A DNA stretch of 18,270 bases from an uncultured Collinsella sp. GTDB taxonomy: Bacteria > Actinomycetota > Coriobacteriia > Coriobacteriales > Coriobacteriaceae. The position numbers and the translations under genes were made by a program. The notes under the pieces were generated by a model. It had not been told where the DNA came from. It saw only the letters and a list, made by a program, of their open reading frames with translations, and did no database searches. The stretch lies in the NCBI GenBank assembly GCA_937926755.1, contig CALBBA010000323.1, positions 1 through 18,270 of the forward strand, in the 5' to 3' direction. Positions 15,301 to 18,270 of the stretch are shown here, piece by piece. How positions within the stretch are numbered: the stretch's first letter is position 1; each line of letters begins with the position of its first letter.

Positions 15301-15831
15301 ATCCTCGACACTCTTGTTGGCTTGATCGAGCTGATCGTTCAGGTCGCCCAGCTTCTTCTGCTGCTGTTCGGTCTTTTCGACGGCGGCTTTGAGCTCGTCG
15401 ATCTTCTCCTGGAGCGCGGCGACTTCTGCTGCGTTCTGCTCGATTTCGTTGTCGCTCACGGCCTGCGAGGCCTGATTCTTTTGCTGCTGCGCCTGCTTTT
15501 GAGACTGGCCCGCCGCGTCGGCCTTCTTCTGGGCGGCATCGTAGGCGGCCTGAGCGTCCTTGAGCTGCTTTGCCGACTCCTCGGCCAGCTGGGCAGCCGT
15601 CTTTACGACCGCTTGGTTACCGGCGGCAACGGTGTTCTCTACAGAACTACCCCCCCCCTGAACAGAATCGCCGTTATCGGTTGACGGTGCGGCGATTGCC
15701 GACAGCGGCGACATGAGCGGCTGAGCGATGAGGCCCGCCGTCAAAACGGTTGCGACGGCGCGGTTGGCAACGCCCTTGACGTTGACGGCCTTAGCCCGAG
15801 GCTCAAAGTGTTGTGGGCTGTAGTTTGCCAT
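12367..15831 (-). CDS. Sortase-anchored coiled-coil surface protein with central CAP (SCP/PR1) domain and LAQTG sorting signal
   Basis: Seen: 1154 residues. A signal peptide spans about 1-48 (basic start, hydrophobic core near 25-40, likely cut after SAIAA). Residues about 75-455 and 705-1085 are Ala/Lys/Gln/Glu-rich heptad-like helices, so long coiled coils. The centre (about 530-685) is a CAP domain: NNLRKANG, HSG with His567, GENLA with Glu576, QEKEKFDKY, and GHYLNIID with His646. The C-terminus has a Pro/Ala/Gln linker, LAQTG (1118-1122), a hydrophobic helix (1126-1146) and RRRKHM. ATG at 15831 has GGGAG 8 nt upstream. Known: LAxTG is the sorting signal preferred by class E sortases of high-GC Gram-positives; CAP proteins are secreted and of varied function. 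Inference: a wall-anchored stalk that displays a CAP head, possibly as a hairpin of its two coiled coils. Nine G in a row at codons 58-61 make the frame slip-prone. Confidence 0.92.
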   Translation of the reverse strand: MANYSPQHFEPRAKAVNVKGVANRAVATVLTAGLIAQPLMSPLSAIAAPSTDNGDSVQGGGSSVENTVAAGNQAVVKTAAQLAEESAKQLKDAQAAYDAAQKKADAAGQSQKQAQQQKNQASQAVSDNEIEQNAAEVAALQEKIDELKAAVEKTEQQQKKLGDLNDQLDQANKSVEDKTQALKDAKAKQDEAKKALDDVQAKLEAMGMDEYEAAKKAVEDAQTKLDDANKAVATAQANLDQAKAAEASAQQEKKDTEAALTSAQAKKQETAAALAAATTSRDNAQQKFNQAQAALDAAVSGTGVDLSALEAAKKAAAGELKTAQAELNAATDADATAQTNLQAAQAAVAAAQEKANAANAAVASAQSAYGAANKEYNAAASKRDAAKSAYEQAQQTEADKKAEYDRLVEVRQQKHSEFDQARAEVTDAHNAYDAANVEVEKLNQQIADLKSNMTVDQNVISQGMFGFMNYIIGGSQFTATQKKNAQDAVSMLTGADDKAEWYDQYVDQDMSRDTNPLSLEQMRNALTYLDTQNNLRKANGQSALSVSLRMTVAAALNTSYSSNIWGHSGCYWDNGENLAGGGGAYTGGETEDTLGWPYTGLYTQEKEKFDKYVEQYGDALGSHRYDSYYIYQHYNKDVKIYDECGHYLNIIDAGTKAIGIATGSGKNTDSEVTIFDYSSFDSEADFTVSEFKKLLNDYIDSAYNAGGTQEQKEQLKQLQNELAEAQKNFGTAGTAYSNALDKQESARDAYTAADTNMNTAKGEYEKAQSATAAAKSAYTAAEAKLKGIDVKTPKTKLNAAKSKAATAQAALDKANATLADSKTKAAEATAHKAKARSARDAAKAKSEQANEAYDNATASVKDLAAKRDAAKTDLANKQGTLDDAKKADDTAQAGVDKAQAADMHAATALSDAKQAVAAKTQALSDAQEKAKAAEGELATANKAFERFAGAQKAVDDAKAAYDAAVAGVADAQKQLDAANEAVVDANLEIVKAKAELANDEALKADLEAVDHKASLAAGTTGNEKLVKLNAAYARYKAAVDAAAGLKAALSDADAKLSDANDAYAAALAELGDAKDALAAAQAEYDKHHPKAEPQAKPQVAQAAAKVSVAKKQAAPAALAQTGDDSALAGEVFVIGGITLVAAGVTLGDRRRKHM
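15650..15658 (-). repeat. Nine-G homopolymer in the coding strand of the CAP surface protein
   Basis: Nine C on the plus strand, nine G in the coding sense, covering Gln58 third base to Gly61. The reading frame is intact with nine; eight or ten would reach TAG within about four codons. It sits just after the signal peptide. Confidence 0.9.
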
Positions 15832-16138
15832 GGCTTTCTCCCTTTGACACGGATGTATCCATACGCTTCAAAATGTAGGAGCTGATTTTTGAATTCTGTT
15901 GCGCAACATTGGTCACCGGCGGATTTTTTGAAATTCGCGCTCTCGTGCTTCACAATTTCGTCACATATGTAGGAGCTGGCGCATCATATTCTTGCGGGAT
16001 CGAATTGAGCCTGTGATTTGCATTTGCTCCCGCGTCATCCGCCCTATCGGATTCCGCATCCAACAGACACCCCGCCCGCCACGGTGTAGAGTTAGGACAA
16101 CGGGCGCGTTGCGCGGCCCGTGCCAGAACGAGGTGAAC
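15832..16138. promoter_or_regulatory. Divergent regulatory region between the CAP surface gene and the DUF389 gene
   Basis: This 307-nt stretch holds no convincing gene and is AT-richer than its surroundings on the left side. It contains a perfect 12-bp palindrome TGTTGCGCAACA (15897-15908), two copies of ATGTAGGAGCTG in direct orientation (15873-15884 and 15967-15978), and TTCAAAA/TTTTGAA arms around the first copy. A minus-strand TACATT (15872-15877) could be the -10 of the surface-protein gene, which would put the palindrome over its -35 region. For the plus strand, CAGACA-17-TAGAGT (16064-16092) is a weak promoter candidate. Confidence 0.5.
16064..16092 (+). promoter_or_regulatory. Weak promoter candidate for the DUF389 gene
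   Basis: CAGACA (16064-16069) and TAGAGT (16087-16092) are each 4 of 6 with the sigma-70 hexamers and are 17 nt apart. RNA would start near 16099, about 40 nt before the ATG. Confidence 0.3.
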
Positions 16139-17278
16139 ATGGAACTCGATAACCAACAGCTCAAGCGCCTGCGCGAGCGTCATCATCGGCGTCACGGCAT
16201 CCGCCCTGCCCATAGTGAGGCTGCCGAACAGGCTGGTCGCTTTTTAAAGCGCGCATTCAACATTCGCGAGGGACGCGCGCCCTATCACGTGATCCGCAAG
16301 CGTTTTGTAAACGGGGCGCGTCTGACTGGCTCCCACCTATGCATCCTCATCATCGCCATGCTCATCGCAAGCATCGGCCTCGATATCGACTCGGACATCG
16401 CCATCGTGGGTGCCATGCTCATCTGCCCACTCATGGGATCGGTCCTTGCCATGGCATACGGCATTGCCACGCTCGACCGCGAGATCACCGTCGAGGCCAT
16501 TGCCAGCCTCACGCTGCAGATGGTCTTTTGCCTGGTCACGTCCACGCTGTATTTTAAGCTCTCGCCCCTTGGCACCACCACGGCCGCCATTATCGACAAC
16601 TCGACGCCCACCGTGTGGGACCTTGCCGTCGCGCTCGCGGGCGGCTTTGCGGGTGGCTTGGGCAACTCGCGCGATCAGGAGCCCGCAACGCTCATTGCCG
16701 GCGTAGCCGTGGCGACCGCGCTCATGCCGCCCCTGTGCGCGGCGGGCTACGGCATCGCCATCGCAAGCGGGTCACTGTTTCTCTCGGCGCTTTATGAGTT
16801 TGGCATCAACGTGGTCTTTATCGCACTGGCTGCCGAAGCCGTGCTGCTTCTTTTGCGCGTGCCGCTCAAGCGCGACCTGAACGGCGACGGTATTGTGACC
16901 GCTGAGGAAGACGCCGAGGTCGACGAGCTGTCACGCAAAGTGCGCCGCCGCATCATTGTGGGTACGGTAGTCTTTGCCATCCCCTGCATCGTCATGACCG
17001 CGGGGTCCATTGGCTCGGCACAGGCCGGCGTGCAGGACGGCTACGGCGTCACCGAAACCACGCGCGAGCTTGCCGCGGTGCTGCCGGGCTTTAAGGATTA
17101 CACCGTCGCCGTCGAGACCTCAGCTGCCGAGGGCGAGGAAGAGGGCATCGTCGAGCGCGAGGTTGTCGCCCACGTGACGACAAGCGAGGCGCTCGGGGCG
17201 CACGACCGCCACGTCGCCCGCAAGCTCATAGACCTCAACGTACCCGAACTCGATCGCGTGGAGTTCGATGTGAAGTGA
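16139..17278 (+). CDS. DUF389-family membrane protein with an EF-hand-like loop
   Basis: Seen: 379 residues. A basic N-terminal region (1-60) is followed by about six membrane segments between 64 and 296. Family motifs are present: AIVGAMLICPLMGSVLA (88-104), LAGGFAGGLGNSRDQEPATL (166-185) and IAGVAVATALMPPLCAAGYG (186-205). Between the membrane segments ending near 240 and starting near 271, residues 246-257 read DLNGDGIVTAEE, a full EF-hand calcium-loop consensus. The C-terminal 80 residues are soluble and acidic. Start choice: ATG at 16139 has GAGG about 7 nt upstream; an in-frame ATG at 15992 would add 49 Arg/Pro-rich residues without a ribosome site. Known: DUF389 proteins (TIGR00341 type) are conserved integral membrane proteins of unknown function. 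The gene is monocistronic with its own terminator. Confidence 0.9.
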   Translation: MELDNQQLKRLRERHHRRHGIRPAHSEAAEQAGRFLKRAFNIREGRAPYHVIRKRFVNGARLTGSHLCILIIAMLIASIGLDIDSDIAIVGAMLICPLMGSVLAMAYGIATLDREITVEAIASLTLQMVFCLVTSTLYFKLSPLGTTTAAIIDNSTPTVWDLAVALAGGFAGGLGNSRDQEPATLIAGVAVATALMPPLCAAGYGIAIASGSLFLSALYEFGINVVFIALAAEAVLLLLRVPLKRDLNGDGIVTAEEDAEVDELSRKVRRRIIVGTVVFAIPCIVMTAGSIGSAQAGVQDGYGVTETTRELAAVLPGFKDYTVAVETSAAEGEEEGIVEREVVAHVTTSEALGAHDRHVARKLIDLNVPELDRVEFDVK

Positions 17279-17353
17279 TGCAGAGCGCAGGATGAATGCT
17301 CGCACGGACGCAAGTTACGACGAGGCGCAGGCGCGATACGGACACGAGCAAAT

Positions 17354-17395
17354 AGCGGGGTGCAGTTCACACCCGCGCCCCGCTCGCTCTTTTTT
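17354..17395 (+). terminator. Terminator of the DUF389 gene
   Basis: AGCGGGG (17354-17360) and CCCCGCT (17378-17384) form a 7-bp stem, with GAGC/GCTC able to add outer pairs across a small bulge, followed by TTTTTT at 17390-17395. It lies 76 nt after the DUF389 stop and 9 nt before the 3' end of the oppositely oriented next gene. Confidence 0.75.
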
Positions 17396-17403
17396 GCCGT
17401 GAA

Positions 17404-17853
17404 TCAACTGTCCGAATCGACCTCGCCAGACTCCACCGTAAACGCCGGATCGGTGCTCACAAGATAAAATCGGGTCACCTTGCTATCTCTAAATAGATAG
17501 AGCTGGCCCTGCTCGCGTCGGCGTGACATATACGCCACGTGGACCGTACCGAATTCTTCGCCGTTTTCCTTCTTTAATATCAGGATGTTGGGGTCATCCG
17601 TACGCTTAAACTGCCCGTCAACGCAGCTGCCGTCTTTGTCGACCAGTTGCCACCGATGGTTATCCTCTTCAAGAAAGGCCAGGGTTTCCCGACTCGTCTT
17701 GTCGTCCCGATAGTAACCGTCAATGGCAAACCCTTCGGAAGCGCATTCCTGCATATAGGACGTTTCTCGGCTTATAGCAAACAGCCCCGTAGCGCCCAGG
17801 AGCACAGCCAGGCAGACCACTGCAAGGGCTATCGAAATAGCACGGCGACCCAT
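17404..17853 (-). CDS. Small signal-anchored extracytoplasmic protein, unknown function
   Basis: Seen: 149 residues. A single N-terminal hydrophobic helix (about 6-27, after MGRRA) acts as membrane anchor or uncleaved signal; it is not a lipobox protein. The remainder is a probable beta-rich domain with alternating patterns (GYYRDDKTSRETLAFLEED, WQLVDKDGSCVDGQF, NILILKKENGEEFGTVHV, QLYLFRDSKVTRFYLV) and two cysteines, Cys37 and Cys77, that could form a disulfide outside the cell. I do not recognise the family; the pattern is loosely like small lipocalin or NlpE-type barrels. The start at 17853 lacks a good ribosome site, but the anchor helix supports it; the next Met is residue 34. Codon use looks less GC-biased than the neighbours. 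It converges on the DUF389 gene. Confidence 0.7.
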   Translation of the reverse strand: MGRRAISIALAVVCLAVLLGATGLFAISRETSYMQECASEGFAIDGYYRDDKTSRETLAFLEEDNHRWQLVDKDGSCVDGQFKRTDDPNILILKKENGEEFGTVHVAYMSRRREQGQLYLFRDSKVTRFYLVSTDPAFTVESGEVDSDS

Positions 17854-17866
17854 GCTAGCCCAACCG

Positions 17867-17954
17867 ATAGTTGTTTAACGGAGCACGAAACATACCTGGA
17901 ACCTCCGATATCAGGGGGAACGTCGCCAGCAGGCTGGCGACAACTATATGTTTC
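17867..17954. repeat. Interleaved inverted repeats upstream of the small anchored-protein gene
   Basis: Three sets of arms are nested in 88 nt: ATAGTTGT (17867-17874) with ACAACTAT (17940-17947); GAAACATA (17887-17894) with TATGTTTC (17947-17954); and GTCGCCAGC (17922-17930) with GCTGGCGAC (17933-17941). All are perfect. The order A-B-C-C'-A'-B' means the first two pairs cross, so they are alternatives or form a pseudoknot. No U-run follows the central stem on either strand. The rest of 17854-18043 shows no gene. Confidence 0.6.
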
Positions 17955-18043
17955 TAACATCAAACCATATGGCTGCCACTCGCGGAGGGGACATCGGCGA
18001 ACGGCGTGTTTTCATACTCCATTGGTCAAACCTAAGCGCGGCC

Positions 18044-18270
18044 CTACAGCTCGTACTTGTACACGCGGTAGATGTACTTTTCGGCTTCCATCTCGTAGGT
18101 GGTGATGGGCAGACCGTAGCGGTCGTACTCGGTAAAGGTCTTGGCCTGGCCCGATGCCACGAGCATGCCGTTCGAATTGCCGACGCGCTGCGCACTACTT
18201 ACGTAACCTGAGAACGGCACGGCGATCTGGTCCACAAGCTCGTAGGCGCGCGCCACCCCGTCCCCCGTAC
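18044..18270 (-). CDS. C-terminal end of an unrecognised protein (5' part beyond window)
   Basis: Seen: a frame open to the right edge and ending in a stop at 18044-18046. The visible 75 or so residues include ARAYELVDQIAVPFSGYVSS, GNSNGMLVASGQAKTFTEYD and the terminal YEMEAEKYIYRVYKYEL. It is beta-strand-like, without membrane segments. A GTG at 18256 could in principle be a start, but no ribosome site is visible and the frame continues upstream, so I treat it as a partial gene. I do not recognise the family. It lies upstream of the small anchored-protein gene on the same strand, 190 nt away. Confidence 0.55.
   Translation of the reverse strand, partial: TGDGVARAYELVDQIAVPFSGYVSSAQRVGNSNGMLVASGQAKTFTEYDRYGLPITTYEMEAEKYIYRVYKYEL

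Noticed and set aside
12400..15600. Possible CRISPR or tandem DNA repeats in the coiled-coil gene
   Set aside because: The periodicity is of Ala/Lys/Asp codons in heptads and not of exact DNA units with spacers.
14545..15684. Open frame of 379 codons on the plus strand
   Set aside because: Also antisense to the coiled coil of the surface protein, with the same low-complexity Leu/Gly signature.
15992..16138. 49-codon N-terminal extension of the DUF389 protein
   Set aside because: No ribosome site, Arg/Pro/Cys-rich sequence that overlaps promoter candidates; ATG at 16139 has a good site.

Overview
The window is a densely packed, high-GC bacterial chromosome segment. The gene content suggests an actinobacterium of the class Coriobacteriia, probably Collinsella or a close relative. 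The evidence is an AmaP/DUF2273/Asp23 operon in a GC-rich background, GTG starts used next to strong AGGAGG-like ribosome sites, class-E-type (LAxTG) cell-wall sorting, and abundant DUF4013/DUF389/YitT-type membrane proteins. The genus is an inference from gene content and sequence style and was not tested by a search.

Layout. From 1 to 10270 every gene is on the minus strand: a zinc-ribbon DUF4013-like membrane protein cut by the left edge; a YitT-family membrane protein; the three-gene amaP - DUF2273 - asp23 envelope-stress operon with its own promoter and terminator; yebC; a 727-residue DUF6020-like polytopic membrane protein; lgt (lipoprotein acylation); a NifU-type Fe-S protein; a dCMP/cytidine-type deaminase; and coaX (pantothenate kinase III). 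After a divergent promoter region, an OPT-family oligopeptide transporter runs on the plus strand. It converges on a 1154-residue minus-strand surface protein, and two back-to-back terminators separate them. A second divergent region (15832-16138) leads to a plus-strand DUF389 membrane protein. The right end holds a small signal-anchored protein of unknown function and the C-terminus of an unrecognised gene, both on the minus strand.

Function. The region is a mix of housekeeping and envelope genes rather than one pathway. Several products act at the cell surface: Lgt, AmaP/Asp23, the sortase-anchored CAP protein, the OPT transporter, and the YitT, DUF389, DUF4013 and DUF6020 membrane proteins.

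Most notable observations. (1) The giant surface protein carries a CAP (SCP/PR1) domain between two long Ala-rich coiled coils and ends in LAQTG plus a membrane anchor. A run of nine G on its coding strand lies just after the signal peptide, and a one-base gain or loss would create a stop codon within a few codons, so it looks like an ON/OFF phase-variation switch. (2) The DUF389 protein contains a perfect EF-hand calcium-loop consensus. (3) A 56-bp repeat occurs twice in opposite orientations, and further hairpins sharing a GGGACA-type core sit at the 3' ends of genes; they look like REP/RAYT-type dispersed elements. (4) Interleaved inverted repeats at 17867-17954 are not explained by any gene.
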